Positions 1 to 8,912 of a stretch of DNA of 64,000 bases are shown here, in pieces (the stretch's first letter is position 1; every line of letters begins with the position of its first letter). The stretch covers positions 1 through 64,000 of the forward strand of contig NZ_JAODTZ010000010.1 of the NCBI RefSeq assembly GCF_025399795.1, given 5' to 3'. The notes beneath the pieces were generated by a model. It ran no database searches and had not been told where the DNA came from. It saw nothing but the letters and a program-made list of their open reading frames with translations. A program made the translations under genes and the position numbers. This DNA comes from Streptomyces rhizosphaerihabitans. GTDB lineage: Bacteria > Actinomycetota > Actinomycetes > Streptomycetales > Streptomycetaceae.

Positions 1-44
1 CTCCGGCTCTCGGGAATTCTTCCCGAGAGCCGGAGCTTTTTTGT
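1..44 (+). terminator. Intrinsic terminator
   Basis: A perfect 16-bp stem (1-16 with 20-35) has a 3-nt loop and is followed by a T-rich run (37-43). It must end the transcript of a gene lying before the window and insulates the cardiolipin synthase gene. Confidence 0.9.
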
Positions 45-163
45 TTTCCGACAAAATTTTCCCGATGGCGCCTCTCCCTTGCCTCCCCCTCTGCGCTGTG
101 GCGCCGGGGCTGCGGGTATGGTCAGGGGGCATCGTTGGCTCATTTCCCACAGGAGGCCCCCGG

Positions 164-772
164 GTGGAGGTCCAGGAGACCCGTGTTCAGACGGACCGGG
201 TCCTCACCATCCCGAACATCCTCAGCATGGCGCGTCTGCTCGGCGTACCCATCTTCCTGTGGTTGATCCTCAGGCCGGAGTTCGGTGGTCCCAAGAGCGA
301 CGGCTGGGCCCTGCTCATCCTCATGCTGAGCGGTATCACCGACTATCTGGACGGGAAGCTCGCCCGGCGCTGGAACCAGATCAGCAGCCTCGGCCGGCTA
401 CTGGATCCCGCTGCCGACAGGCTCTACATTCTGTCGACGCTTGTCGGGCTCACCTGGCGTGAGATTCTTCCGATCTGGCTGACGGCCGCGCTTCTCGCAC
501 GCGAGCTGGTTCTGCTGGTGATGGTGTGGATCCTCCGGCGTCACGGCTATCCGCCCCCGCAGGTGAACTTCCTAGGGAAGGCAGCCACCTTCAACCTGAT
601 GTACGCCTTCCCGTTGCTGCTGCTCAGCGACGCGAGCGGCTGGATCGCGACACTCGGCGCTATTTTCGGATGGGCGTTCGCCGGATGGGGTACAACCCTC
701 TATTGGTGGGCAGGAGTCCTCTACGTGGTGCAGGTCCGCCGGTTGGTCCGGGCGGACACCATGGCCGATTGA
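164..772 (+). CDS. CDP-alcohol phosphatidyltransferase, probable cardiolipin synthase
   Basis: This integral membrane enzyme joins a CDP-diacylglycerol-derived phosphatidyl group to an alcohol. The family signature DxxDGxxARx(8)GxxxDxxxD is complete, with Asp60, Asp63, Gly64, Gly77, Asp81 and Asp85. Several hydrophobic segments follow it. I chose the GTG at 164 because AGGAGG lies 7 nt upstream; the frame stays open back to an ATG at 41 but without support. From memory, the S. coelicolor gene in this position (SCO1389) is the eukaryotic-type cardiolipin synthase, which uses phosphatidylglycerol as acceptor, and the mycobacterial neighbour is pgsA2. The exact acceptor is inferred from synteny, not visible in the sequence. 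It is probably co-transcribed with nothing upstream, because a terminator precedes it. Confidence 0.85.
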   Translation: MEVQETRVQTDRVLTIPNILSMARLLGVPIFLWLILRPEFGGPKSDGWALLILMLSGITDYLDGKLARRWNQISSLGRLLDPAADRLYILSTLVGLTWREILPIWLTAALLARELVLLVMVWILRRHGYPPPQVNFLGKAATFNLMYAFPLLLLSDASGWIATLGAIFGWAFAGWGTTLYWWAGVLYVVQVRRLVRADTMAD

Positions 773-888
773 GCTCGGCCCGATTGGGCGGCTGCAGTGC
801 CCCGATGGCCCGCGCTCGAAAACTGCGGGACAATCAGGACGGGTGAAGTCGGCTGTACCGTCGTCTCTTCAAGGAGGACGCTTCCGAC

Positions 889-3384
889 ATGAAGGCCGTC
901 GTGATGGCCGGAGGCGAAGGCACACGCCTTCGCCCAATGACCTCGAGCATGCCCAAGCCGCTCCTGCCGGTGGTGAACCGCCCGATCATGGAGCATGTGC
1001 TCAGGCTGCTCAAAAGGCATGGGCTCAACGAAACTGTCGTGACTGTCCAGTTCCTGGCCTCAATGGTCAAGAACTACTTCGGTGACGGTGAAGAGCTCGG
1101 CATGGAGCTCACCTATGCCAATGAGGAGAAGCCACTCGGTACTGCCGGGAGCGTCAAGAACGCCGAGGAGGCGTTGAAGGACGACGCCTTCCTCGTCATC
1201 TCCGGCGACGCACTTACCGACTTCGATCTCACCGAACTCATCAACTTCCACAAGGAGAAGGGCGCCCTCGTCACCGTCTGTCTGACGCGCGTCCCCAATC
1301 CGCTGGAATTCGGTATCACCATCGTGGACGAAGAAGGCAAGGTCGAGCGGTTCCTGGAGAAGCCGACCTGGGGCCAGGTCTTCTCGGACACCGTGAACAC
1401 GGGCATCTATGTCATGGAGCCCGAGGTCTTCGACTATGTCGAGGCCGATGTCTCCGTCGACTGGTCCGGCGACGTCTTCCCCCAGCTGATGAAGGAAGGC
1501 AAGCCCGTCTACGGCTATATCGCCGAGGGCTACTGGGAGGACGTCGGCACGCACGAGAGCTATGTGAAGGCCCAGGCCGACGTCCTGGAGGGCAAGGTCG
1601 ACGTCGAACTCGACGGGTTCGAGATCTCCCCGGGCGTATGGGTGGCCGAAGGCGCGGAGGTACATCCCGACGCCGTACTGCGCGGGCCGCTCTACATCGG
1701 GGACTACGCCAAGGTCGAGGCGGACGCCGAGATCCGCGAGCACACCGTCGTCGGCTCCAACGTCGTCGTCAAGACCGGCGCGTTCCTGCACCGGGCCGTC
1801 GTGCACGACAACGTGTACATCGGGCAGCACAGCAATCTGCGTGGCTGTGTGGTCGGGAAGAACACCGACATCATGCGCGCCGCCCGCATCGAGGACGGCG
1901 CCGTGATCGGCGACGAGTGCCTCGTCGGCGAAGAATCGATCATTCAGGGCAACGTCCGCGTCTATCCGTTCAAGACCATCGAGGCCGGCGCCTTCGTCAA
2001 CACCTCGGTGATCTGGGAGTCGCGCGGTCAGGCCCACCTCTTCGGCGCTCGTGGCGTCTCCGGGATTTTGAACGTCGAGATCACCCCGGAGCTGGCCGTG
2101 CGTCTGGCGGGGGCCTACGCGACGACCCTCAAGAAGGGCTCCACCGTCACCACGGCCCGCGACCACTCCCGAGGTGCCCGTGCGCTGAAGCGCGCGGTGA
2201 TCTCGGCGCTGCAGGCCAGCGCCATCGACGTGCGCGACCTGGAGAACGTACCGCTGCCCGTGGCCCGGCAGCAGACGGCCCGTGGCAGTGCGGGCGGAAT
2301 CATGATCCGGACGACACCCGGAGTGCCCGACTCCGTCGACATCATGTTCTTCGACGGGCAGGGCGCCGACCTGTCGCAGGGCGGTCAGCGGAAGCTGGAC
2401 CGGGTGTTCGCACGACAGGAGTACCGGCGCGCGTTCCCCGGCGAGATCGGGGACCTGCACTTCCCCGCCAGCGTCTTCGACTCGTACACGGGATCACTGC
2501 TGCGGAATGTCGACACCACCGGTATCGCTGATTCCGGGCTGAAAGTGGTCGTCGACGCCTCCAACGGCAGTGCCGGACTGGTGCTGCCCAGCCTGCTGGG
2601 CAAGCTCGGTGTGGACTCCCTGGTCATCAATCCCGGTCTCGACGAGTCCAGGCCGACCGAGACGGCGGAGACGCGGCGGGCCGGCCTGGTGCGGCTGGGC
2701 GAGATCGTCGCGTCCGCGCGGGCCGCGTTCGGAGTGCGCTTCGACCCGGTGGGCGAGCGGCTCTCGCTCGTCGACGAGAAGGGGCGGATCGTCGAGGACG
2801 ACCGGGCCCTGCTCGTCATGCTCGACCTGGTGGCCGCCGAGCGGCGCAGTGGGCGAGTGGCGCTGCCGGTCACCACGACACGGATCGCCGAGCAGGTGGC
2901 GGCGTACCACGGCACGCAGGTGGAGTGGACGACCACGTCTCCGGACGACCTGACGCGGGTCGGCCGCGAAGAGACGACGATCTTCGGCGGCGACGCACGC
3001 GGCGGCTTCATCATTCCCGAGTTCAGCGGCGTCTTCGACGGCGCGGCCGCGTTCGTGCGGCTCATCGGTCTGGTGGCGCGGACGCAGCTCACGCTCAGCC
3101 AGATCGACGCGCGGATTCCGCGGGCGCATGTCCTCAAGCGGGATCTCGCGACTCCGTGGGCCGTGAAGGGACTGGTGATGCGCCGGGTCGTGGAGGAGGC
3201 GGGAGACCGCTTCGTGGACACGACGGACGGCGTACGGGTCGTGGAGACGGACGGGCGTTGGGTGATGGTGCTGCCGGACCCTGCCGAGGCGGTGACCCAT
3301 CTGTGGGCGGAGGGCCCGGACGACGCCTCCGCGGAGGCTCTGCTCGACGAGTGGGCGGCTGTGGTGGACAGCGCCGGCCGCTGA
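889..3384 (+). CDS. Sugar-1-phosphate nucleotidyltransferase fused to a phosphomannomutase-like domain
   Basis: The 831-residue protein has three parts. Residues 1-230 are a nucleotidyltransferase domain with the N-terminal signature [20 protein letters not shown]. Residues 250-370 are left-handed beta-helix hexapeptide repeats. Residues 380-831 resemble phosphomannomutase/phosphoglucomutase. Annotated homologues are called mannose-1-phosphate guanylyltransferase (S. coelicolor SCO1388), so it may make GDP-mannose or another NDP-sugar for cell-surface glycans. The mutase part shows no obvious TASHNP-type phosphoserine loop, so it may be degenerate. That would leave only the transferase active. 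The ATG at 889 has AAGGAGG 11 nt upstream. The gene follows the phosphatidyltransferase by 116 nt. Confidence 0.85.
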   Translation: MKAVVMAGGEGTRLRPMTSSMPKPLLPVVNRPIMEHVLRLLKRHGLNETVVTVQFLASMVKNYFGDGEELGMELTYANEEKPLGTAGSVKNAEEALKDDAFLVISGDALTDFDLTELINFHKEKGALVTVCLTRVPNPLEFGITIVDEEGKVERFLEKPTWGQVFSDTVNTGIYVMEPEVFDYVEADVSVDWSGDVFPQLMKEGKPVYGYIAEGYWEDVGTHESYVKAQADVLEGKVDVELDGFEISPGVWVAEGAEVHPDAVLRGPLYIGDYAKVEADAEIREHTVVGSNVVVKTGAFLHRAVVHDNVYIGQHSNLRGCVVGKNTDIMRAARIEDGAVIGDECLVGEESIIQGNVRVYPFKTIEAGAFVNTSVIWESRGQAHLFGARGVSGILNVEITPELAVRLAGAYATTLKKGSTVTTARDHSRGARALKRAVISALQASAIDVRDLENVPLPVARQQTARGSAGGIMIRTTPGVPDSVDIMFFDGQGADLSQGGQRKLDRVFARQEYRRAFPGEIGDLHFPASVFDSYTGSLLRNVDTTGIADSGLKVVVDASNGSAGLVLPSLLGKLGVDSLVINPGLDESRPTETAETRRAGLVRLGEIVASARAAFGVRFDPVGERLSLVDEKGRIVEDDRALLVMLDLVAAERRSGRVALPVTTTRIAEQVAAYHGTQVEWTTTSPDDLTRVGREETTIFGGDARGGFIIPEFSGVFDGAAAFVRLIGLVARTQLTLSQIDARIPRAHVLKRDLATPWAVKGLVMRRVVEEAGDRFVDTTDGVRVVETDGRWVMVLPDPAEAVTHLWAEGPDDASAEALLDEWAAVVDSAGR

Positions 3385-3491
3385 AACGATCTTCACTCGT
3401 ACGTGTCGGACAAGTGTCCCCAAGGGGGCCTGTCCGGCACGTTGGTGGGGCCATTCGGAGGTAGCACCCGCGACGTGCGACGATGTGCGGC

Positions 3492-4391
3492 ATGCCGCAG
3501 CAGCCCCCCGTTCGGAGCAGCGCTCCGCGCCCCCCGCGCCCGGACGCCTCCATGTCGCTGCTCACCAACGTCATGGATCACAGCCTCGACGAGGGGTACG
3601 CCGAGGCGGCCGCCCGCAGGGAGGCCGAGGGCGCCGTCGGCATGCCGAAGACGGTCCGGGCCAAGCTGGGTCTTGCCGCGGGTCTGGTGCTCGCGGCGCT
3701 CGTGGTCACCGTGGGAGCGGCGAACGCTCGGCTGGCGGCCCCGGTCGTCGCCAAGGAGCGCCAGGAGCTCATCGACCGCATCGAGCGCGAGACGACGGCC
3801 GCGGACAAGCTGGAGAACGGCGTCGACACCCTGCGCGCCGATGTGAGCGCACGCCAGCGGGTGGCGCTGAAGAAGGACGGCGGCGGTGAGCAGGCCGACC
3901 TCGTGAGCATTCTGTCGGGTGCCACCGACGTGCACGGACCGGGCGTGAAGCTCGTCGTCAACGACGCGAAGGAAGCCAGCACGGGCGGTGACGGCACCAA
4001 TCCGCGGGAGACCTCGGGATTCTCCGACACCGGACGGGTGCGGGACCGTGACATGCAGCGCGTGGTCAACGGCCTCTGGGAGTCGGGCGCCGAGGCCGTC
4101 TCCGTCAATGGACAGCGGCTGACCGCTCTGTCGGCCATCAGGGCCGCGGGTGACGCGATACTGGTCGACAACAAGCCGCTGGTGCCGCCGTACACGGTGC
4201 TCGCGGTGGGGGACGGCCAGCGGCTCAGCACCAGGTTCCAGAACAGCGCCGACGGGCTGTATCTGCATGCCCTGCAGGAGAACTACGGCATCAGGACCAG
4301 CATCTCCGCCGAGGGCGATGTCCGGTTGTCCGCCGCACCGAGCGTGATCGTACGTACAGCAGAGCCGAGAACAGAGAAGGGTACACCGTGA
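3492..4391 (+). CDS. DUF881 membrane-anchored protein, first copy
   Basis: A DUF881 family protein with one membrane segment (roughly residues 55-75), then a coiled-coil-like stretch and the conserved DUF881 core with the pattern 'GPGVKLVVNDA' and 'GAEAVSVNGQRL'. The function is unknown. The family occurs in pairs around the small basic protein gene in actinobacteria (Rv1823 and Rv1825 in M. tuberculosis) and near cell-division genes in Firmicutes. The start is uncertain: ATG at 3483, 3492 or 3552 are all in frame and none has a clear ribosome-binding site. The stop overlaps the start of the next gene by 4 nt (GTGA), so translation is coupled. Confidence 0.8.
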   Translation: MPQQPPVRSSAPRPPRPDASMSLLTNVMDHSLDEGYAEAAARREAEGAVGMPKTVRAKLGLAAGLVLAALVVTVGAANARLAAPVVAKERQELIDRIERETTAADKLENGVDTLRADVSARQRVALKKDGGGEQADLVSILSGATDVHGPGVKLVVNDAKEASTGGDGTNPRETSGFSDTGRVRDRDMQRVVNGLWESGAEAVSVNGQRLTALSAIRAAGDAILVDNKPLVPPYTVLAVGDGQRLSTRFQNSADGLYLHALQENYGIRTSISAEGDVRLSAAPSVIVRTAEPRTEKGTP

Positions 4392-4720
4392 TCGCCGTAC
4401 TGGGCCTCGTCGTGGGAGTCGTGGCTGGATTGTTGGTCCGGCCCGAGGTTCCGGCGGTTGTCGAGCCTTACCTTCCGATCGCCGTCGTGGCGGCGCTCGA
4501 CGCCGTGTTCGGCGGTCTGCGCGCGATGCTCGACGGCATCTTCGACGACAAGGTCTTCGTGGTCTCGTTCCTGTCGAACGTGGTCGTCGCCGCGCTGATT
4601 GTTTTCCTGGGTGACAAGTTGGGCGTGGGTGCCCAGCTGTCCACGGGTGTCGTGGTCGTCCTCGGCATCCGGATCTTCTCCAATGCCGCGGCGATCCGCC
4701 GGCACGTGTTCCGGGCGTGA
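4388..4720 (+). CDS. sbp: Small basic protein family (DUF1290) membrane protein
   Basis: A 110-residue protein with three or four hydrophobic segments and the family pattern 'LGLVVGVVAGLLVRPEVP' at the N-terminus. The family is the small basic protein encoded near ftsZ or divIVA in Firmicutes and between two DUF881 genes in actinobacteria. Its biochemical role is not established. It is presumed to be a membrane partner of the flanking DUF881 proteins. The GTG at 4388 overlaps the previous stop, with a GAAGGG-like site upstream. Confidence 0.85.
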   Translation: MIAVLGLVVGVVAGLLVRPEVPAVVEPYLPIAVVAALDAVFGGLRAMLDGIFDDKVFVVSFLSNVVVAALIVFLGDKLGVGAQLSTGVVVVLGIRIFSNAAAIRRHVFRA

Positions 4721-4725
4721 GGCCG

Positions 4726-5571
4726 ATGAGCAACGAGAACGAAGACGAAACCCCCGAGAACCCGCTGCGCGAAGAGCTGCCGGAAGAGGTCCCCGCGGCC
4801 GCGGAGGAGCCCGAGCCGGAGGCGGCCGAGGAGAACGGCGTGCCGTCGCTGTCCGGCCGTCAGAGGCTGGGCAAGGGGTTGTGGCCGCCGCGGGTGTCGC
4901 GTGCCCAACTCATCGTCGCCGTGCTGCTGTTCGGCCTCGGCTTCGGCCTGGCCGTCCAGGTGGCGTCCAACAGCGACGGCGACAGCGCCCTGCGCGGCGC
5001 GCGTCAGGAAGATCTCGTGCGCATTCTCGATGAACTCGACAGCCGTACTCAGCGTCTTGAGGACGAGAAGCAGGGTCTCGAGGATCAGCGCACCGAGCTG
5101 GAGAACAGCTCGAACCAGGCCGAGGAGGCCCGCAAGCAGACGGTCGAGAAGGAGAAGCAACTCGGCATTCTGGCGGGCACCGTGGCCGCTCAGGGCCCCG
5201 GCATCACCCTGACGATCGACGACGCGAAGGGGGCGGTCAAGGCGGACATGCTGCTCGACGCGATCCAGGAGCTGCGCGCCGCCGGCGCGGAGGCGATCCA
5301 GGTGAACGGCGTGCGCGTGGTAGCCGGTACCTATCTGGCCGACTCCGGAAGCGGAGTGAAGGTCGACGGGAACAAGATCACCCAGCCCTATCGTTTCAAG
5401 GTCATCGGCAAGCCGCAGGACCTCGAGCCGGCGCTGAACATTCCGGGAGGCGTGGTGCAGACACTGGAGAAGGAGCAGGCCATCGTCACGGTGGACCGCT
5501 CGACGAAGATCGTCGTCGATGCCTTGCGACCGGCGGAGCGGCCTGACTACGCTCAGTCGTCCTCCCGGTGA
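4726..5571 (+). CDS. DUF881 membrane-anchored protein, second copy
   Basis: This is the second DUF881 protein, with an acidic N-terminal tail (about 40 residues rich in Glu and Pro), one membrane segment near residues 60-80, a charged coiled coil (about residues 95-145) and the DUF881 core. The layout suggests a single-pass membrane protein with a coiled coil and globular domain outside the membrane. It may start at the in-frame GTG 4717 that overlaps the previous gene. I prefer ATG 4726 because GAGG lies just before it, although spacing is short. It forms an operon with the preceding two genes. Confidence 0.8.
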   Translation: MSNENEDETPENPLREELPEEVPAAAEEPEPEAAEENGVPSLSGRQRLGKGLWPPRVSRAQLIVAVLLFGLGFGLAVQVASNSDGDSALRGARQEDLVRILDELDSRTQRLEDEKQGLEDQRTELENSSNQAEEARKQTVEKEKQLGILAGTVAAQGPGITLTIDDAKGAVKADMLLDAIQELRAAGAEAIQVNGVRVVAGTYLADSGSGVKVDGNKITQPYRFKVIGKPQDLEPALNIPGGVVQTLEKEQAIVTVDRSTKIVVDALRPAERPDYAQSSSR

Positions 5572-5761
5572 ACGGCGGTCGCATGGGGGTCGCCGGGCGC
5601 GGGCAGGAGGTTGCGGGGGGTCGGCGCACCGAATGGGTGGTGCGTGGTGGAAACTGTCTGGTGGATACGGACGTTGTGAGGATGTCCGGGTCGACCGGTG
5701 TGTTCAATCAGGGTTCGTCCTGCCCCACGGGCGGGTCTGTTTCGGTCAAGGGGAATCGCCC

Positions 5762-6589
5762 GTGAAGTTGTTTGCGAAGTTGTTCGGCAAGAGCACGCGA
5801 GAGGACAGTGGCGACAACGCGACTGCCCGTCATCGTGCACCGCGCCAGGGAGACGCGGAGGCCCAGAGCGGCGACCGCCCGCTGTTCCGGGACCAGGTCA
5901 CCGGTCCCGGTGGTCCTGGCGCGTCGTCTGTTGACCCTGCCCAGTCCGGCCGCATAGGTTTCGGGGAACCGTCAGCCTCAAGCACGGGTGGAGGGTTCGC
6001 CTCCGATCCGTATGCGTCCCATGCCCCAGGTGGGCAGCCGCGGCAGGAGGATCCGTCCATGTCGGCCCAGGTGTGTACGAGGTGCGGGAACCGGAACGCG
6101 GAGAACAGCCGGTTCTGTTCCAACTGCGGTGCGCCGCTGCGGGGTGGACCGGAGCGTCCGTCGGAGCAGACGTCGACGATCTCCATCTCCGGCATCGAGG
6201 CCTACGACGCCGAGGTGACGGGTCAGACGCCCTCGCCGATGCTCTCCCCGGAGGCTCAGGCGGCCGTCGACGCGCTGCCGGTCGGCTCGGCGCTCCTGGT
6301 GGTGCGCCGTGGCCCCAACTCGGGCAGCCGCTTCCTGCTGGACGGTGAGCTGACCACGGCCGGGCGTCATCCGCAGAGCGACATCTTCCTCGACGACGTG
6401 ACGGTGTCGCGTCGGCATGTGGAGTTCCGTCGTGTCGCGGACGGTTCGTTCACGGTCGCCGATGTGGGCAGCCTGAACGGCACGTACGTCAATCGGGAGC
6501 GGATCGACCAGGTCCCGCTGTCGAACGGTGACGAGGTGCAGATCGGCAAGTACCGGCTGGTGTTCTACGCGAGCCAGCAGGGCATCTGA
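5762..6589 (+). CDS. FHA-domain protein with zinc ribbon, GarA/OdhI-like
   Basis: A 275-residue protein. Residues 1-100 are a disordered, basic then Gly/Ser-rich tail. Residues 105-122 are a CxxC/CxxC zinc ribbon (Cys105, Cys108, Cys119, Cys122). Residues 135-144 contain a Thr/Ser-rich stretch. Residues 195-265 are an FHA domain with the phosphothreonine-binding positions Gly201-Arg202, Ser216, His219 and Asn239. By position it corresponds to mycobacterial GarA (Rv1827) and corynebacterial OdhI, which inhibit 2-oxoglutarate dehydrogenase unless phosphorylated by PknG. Those proteins are shorter and lack the ribbon. The GTG at 5762 has AAGGGGA 7 nt upstream; the frame is open further back without support. 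Confidence 0.85.
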   Translation: MKLFAKLFGKSTREDSGDNATARHRAPRQGDAEAQSGDRPLFRDQVTGPGGPGASSVDPAQSGRIGFGEPSASSTGGGFASDPYASHAPGGQPRQEDPSMSAQVCTRCGNRNAENSRFCSNCGAPLRGGPERPSEQTSTISISGIEAYDAEVTGQTPSPMLSPEAQAAVDALPVGSALLVVRRGPNSGSRFLLDGELTTAGRHPQSDIFLDDVTVSRRHVEFRRVADGSFTVADVGSLNGTYVNRERIDQVPLSNGDEVQIGKYRLVFYASQQGI

Positions 6590-6632
6590 ACCCTCCCCCA
6601 ACTCCGTCCGGGGGGACACCGAGGGAATGTCC

Positions 6633-7388
6633 ATGCTTCAAACACCGAGCGGCGGTGCCGGCAGTGGTACCGCCGCCGCGGACAGCGGGCTGATGAGCAT
6701 CGGCGCGGTGCTGAGCTCGCTGCGCGACGAGTTCCCCGAAGTCACCATCTCCAAGATCAGGTTCCTGGAGTCGGAGGGGCTCGTCGAGCCGCGGCGGACC
6801 CCTTCGGGGTACCGCAAGTTCAGCGCGAACGACGTCGAACGCCTCGGCCACGTCCTGAGGATGCAGCGCGACCACTACCTCCCGTTGAAGGTGATCCGCG
6901 AGCACCTGGACGCCCTGTCGCGCGGTGAGCAGGTGCGTCTGCCCTCCGTGGGCCGCCAGCGCGACGCGGGTGAGGGAGAACCCCTCGGCGAGCTCTACGG
7001 CGAGCCCGAGGGGCCCACGGCGGCCCGGGTGGGCCGTGCCGAGCTGCTGGCCGCCGCGGAGATCGGTGAGCAGCAGCTCCAGGAGTGGGAGTCGTACGGA
7101 CTGATCGGCCCTTTGCCCGACGGGGTCTACGACGCCGAGGCGGTGACGGTCGCCGCGCTCGTCGTCGAGCTGGGGCGCTTCGGGATCGAGCCGCGCCATC
7201 TGCGGGCGATGAAGGCCGCGGCGGAGCGTGACGCGGGACTGGTGGACCAGGTGGTCGCCCCTCTGCGGCGCCACCGCAATCCGCAGACCCGGGCGCACGC
7301 GGAGGCCCGCACGAAGGAACTCGCGGGCCTCACGGTGAAGCTGCACGCGGCACTCGTGCAGACCGCGCTGGGTGTGCGGCTGCGCTGA
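6633..7388 (+). CDS. MerR-family regulator, FtsR-like
   Basis: The N-terminal winged helix carries the MerR pattern 'SKIRFLESEGLVEPRRTPSGYR' region followed by 'FSANDVERL'. The long C-terminal half has no metal-binding cysteines. Its place directly after the GarA-type FHA gene matches Rv1828 and corynebacterial cg1631 (FtsR), described as an activator of ftsZ, so a cell-division target is likely by synteny. ATG 6633 has GAGG 8 nt upstream; ATG 6627 is an alternative two codons earlier. The gene lies 43 nt after the FHA gene and probably shares its transcript. Confidence 0.85.
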   Translation: MLQTPSGGAGSGTAAADSGLMSIGAVLSSLRDEFPEVTISKIRFLESEGLVEPRRTPSGYRKFSANDVERLGHVLRMQRDHYLPLKVIREHLDALSRGEQVRLPSVGRQRDAGEGEPLGELYGEPEGPTAARVGRAELLAAAEIGEQQLQEWESYGLIGPLPDGVYDAEAVTVAALVVELGRFGIEPRHLRAMKAAAERDAGLVDQVVAPLRRHRNPQTRAHAEARTKELAGLTVKLHAALVQTALGVRLR

Positions 7389-7473
7389 CCCGGGGGCCGG
7401 CGCGGGCTCTGGATCGCCCACCCGTTCTGTGCCCGACTACCCAAACGTCCCGAGCACGGCCTAGGGTTGCTGT

Positions 7474-7947
7474 GTGAACGAGCTCGATGTCGTAGGTGTC
7501 CGGGTCGAAATGCCCTCCAACCAGCCGATCGTGCTTCTGCGTGAAGTGGGAGGCGATCGCTACCTCCCCATCTGGATCGGACCGGGGGAGGCGACGGCGA
7601 TCGCCTTCGCTCAGCAGGGCATGGCCCCCGCGCGACCGCTGACCCACGACCTGTTCAAGGACGTGCTGGAGGCCGTCGGCCAGGAGCTCACCGAAGTACG
7701 TATCACGGACCTGCGCGAGGGCGTCTTCTACGCCGAGCTCGTCTTCGCCAGCGGGGTCGAGGTGAGTGCCCGGCCGTCCGACGCCATAGCGCTTGCCCTG
7801 CGCACCGGAACGCCGATCTACGGCAGCGACGGGGTGCTCGACGACGCGGGTATCGCGATTCCCGACGAGCAGGAGGACGAGGTGGAGAAGTTCCGAGAGT
7901 TCCTCGACCAGATCTCGCCCGAGGACTTCGGCACCAACAGCCAGTGA
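7474..7947 (+). CDS. Bifunctional nuclease family protein (DUF151)
   Basis: A 157-residue DUF151 protein with the family cores 'LPIWIGPGEATAIAF' and 'RPSDAIALALRTGTPIY'. Plant and bacterial members were named bifunctional nucleases for activity on DNA and RNA, but the physiological role in actinobacteria is unknown. It corresponds to Rv1829 between two MerR genes. The GTG at 7474 is chosen because the conserved N-terminus starts here (VNELDVVGVRVEMPSNQP). No strong ribosome-binding site precedes it. Confidence 0.88.
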   Translation: MNELDVVGVRVEMPSNQPIVLLREVGGDRYLPIWIGPGEATAIAFAQQGMAPARPLTHDLFKDVLEAVGQELTEVRITDLREGVFYAELVFASGVEVSARPSDAIALALRTGTPIYGSDGVLDDAGIAIPDEQEDEVEKFREFLDQISPEDFGTNSQ

Positions 7948-8165
7948 CGCGGGCGAGAAGAGGACCGCTCCGGGCGGCATTTGCCCGCGGCGAGTGTGGT
8001 GTGCCGCGGCCCGTGCCGGGAGCATTCGGCTAGCCTTTCCCCGCGGTAGGGCACGGGAAACCACCCTTAGGGTGATTATCACTCGGCGTGCCGAGTGTGG
8101 CGATCGTTGACGCGCCCCTGGTGACTGCCTACCGTCGAGAAGGCAGGTCAAGGACGGAGGTCGGC

Positions 8166-8840
8166 GTGAGAAGCAGCGGCGACGGTACGGCTGGGGGTGC
8201 TCCCGGACGCGGTCCGGGGGAGAGCGGCCCGTACCCTCCCCCAAGCTCTCGGCTCGACTCGAGCGGGGGGCGTCCCCAGCATGGCAGCGCGGTCGATCAC
8301 GTTCCGCGGCGGCCGACAGCAGTGCCCGGTGAGGGAGGGACTGTTCCCGAGGAGGTCGGTTACCGAGGGCCCACGGCGTGCGCCGCGGCGGGCATCACCT
8401 ACCGGCAGCTGGACTACTGGGCGCGGACCGGACTGGTCGAGCCCAGCGTGCGTCCCGCCTACGGGTCGGGGACGCAGCGTCTGTACAGCTTCCGGGACGT
8501 GGTGGTCCTGAAGATCGTCAAGCGGTTCCTCGACACCGGGGTGGCGCTGCAGAACATCCGCACCACGGTCCAGCACCTGAGGGAACGCGGCTTCCAGGAC
8601 CTGGAGCGCATGACGCTGATGAGCGACGGCGCGACGGTCTACGAGTGCACGTCGCCCGACGAGGTGCACGCGCTTCTGCAGGGCGGCCAGGGTGTCTTCG
8701 GCATCGCCGTGGGCGTGGTGTGGCGGGATGTCGAGAGCGCCCTGTCGCAGTTGCACGGGGAGCGCGTGGACACCGGTGAGACGCTCCTCGGGCACAATCC
8801 CGCCGACGAGCTGGCGCGCAGGCGTAACCGCGCGGTGTGA
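8166..8840 (+). CDS. MerR-family regulator, Rv1830-like
   Basis: The protein has a poorly conserved, Gly/Pro-rich N-terminal tail of about 60 residues, then a MerR winged helix ('ITYRQLDYWARTGLVEPS'), a dimerisation helix and a C-terminal domain with no cysteine cluster. By synteny it matches Rv1830, a MerR-type regulator implicated in cell division and drug resilience in mycobacteria. GTG 8166 has GGAGG 5 nt upstream; the frame is open upstream to 8088 without a site. The target promoters are not visible here. Confidence 0.82.
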   Translation: MRSSGDGTAGGAPGRGPGESGPYPPPSSRLDSSGGRPQHGSAVDHVPRRPTAVPGEGGTVPEEVGYRGPTACAAAGITYRQLDYWARTGLVEPSVRPAYGSGTQRLYSFRDVVVLKIVKRFLDTGVALQNIRTTVQHLRERGFQDLERMTLMSDGATVYECTSPDEVHALLQGGQGVFGIAVGVVWRDVESALSQLHGERVDTGETLLGHNPADELARRRNRAV

Positions 8841-8912
8841 CGCGCGCCTTTCGATGACGTGATGCCCCGGCGTGCCGGGGCATTGTCAGTGGCGTAGGGC
8901 AGCATCGGAGAT

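Noticed and set aside
1060..2460. Antisense open frame of 466 codons inside the nucleotidyltransferase gene
   Set aside because: Same shadow pattern; the plus-strand gene has clear domains.
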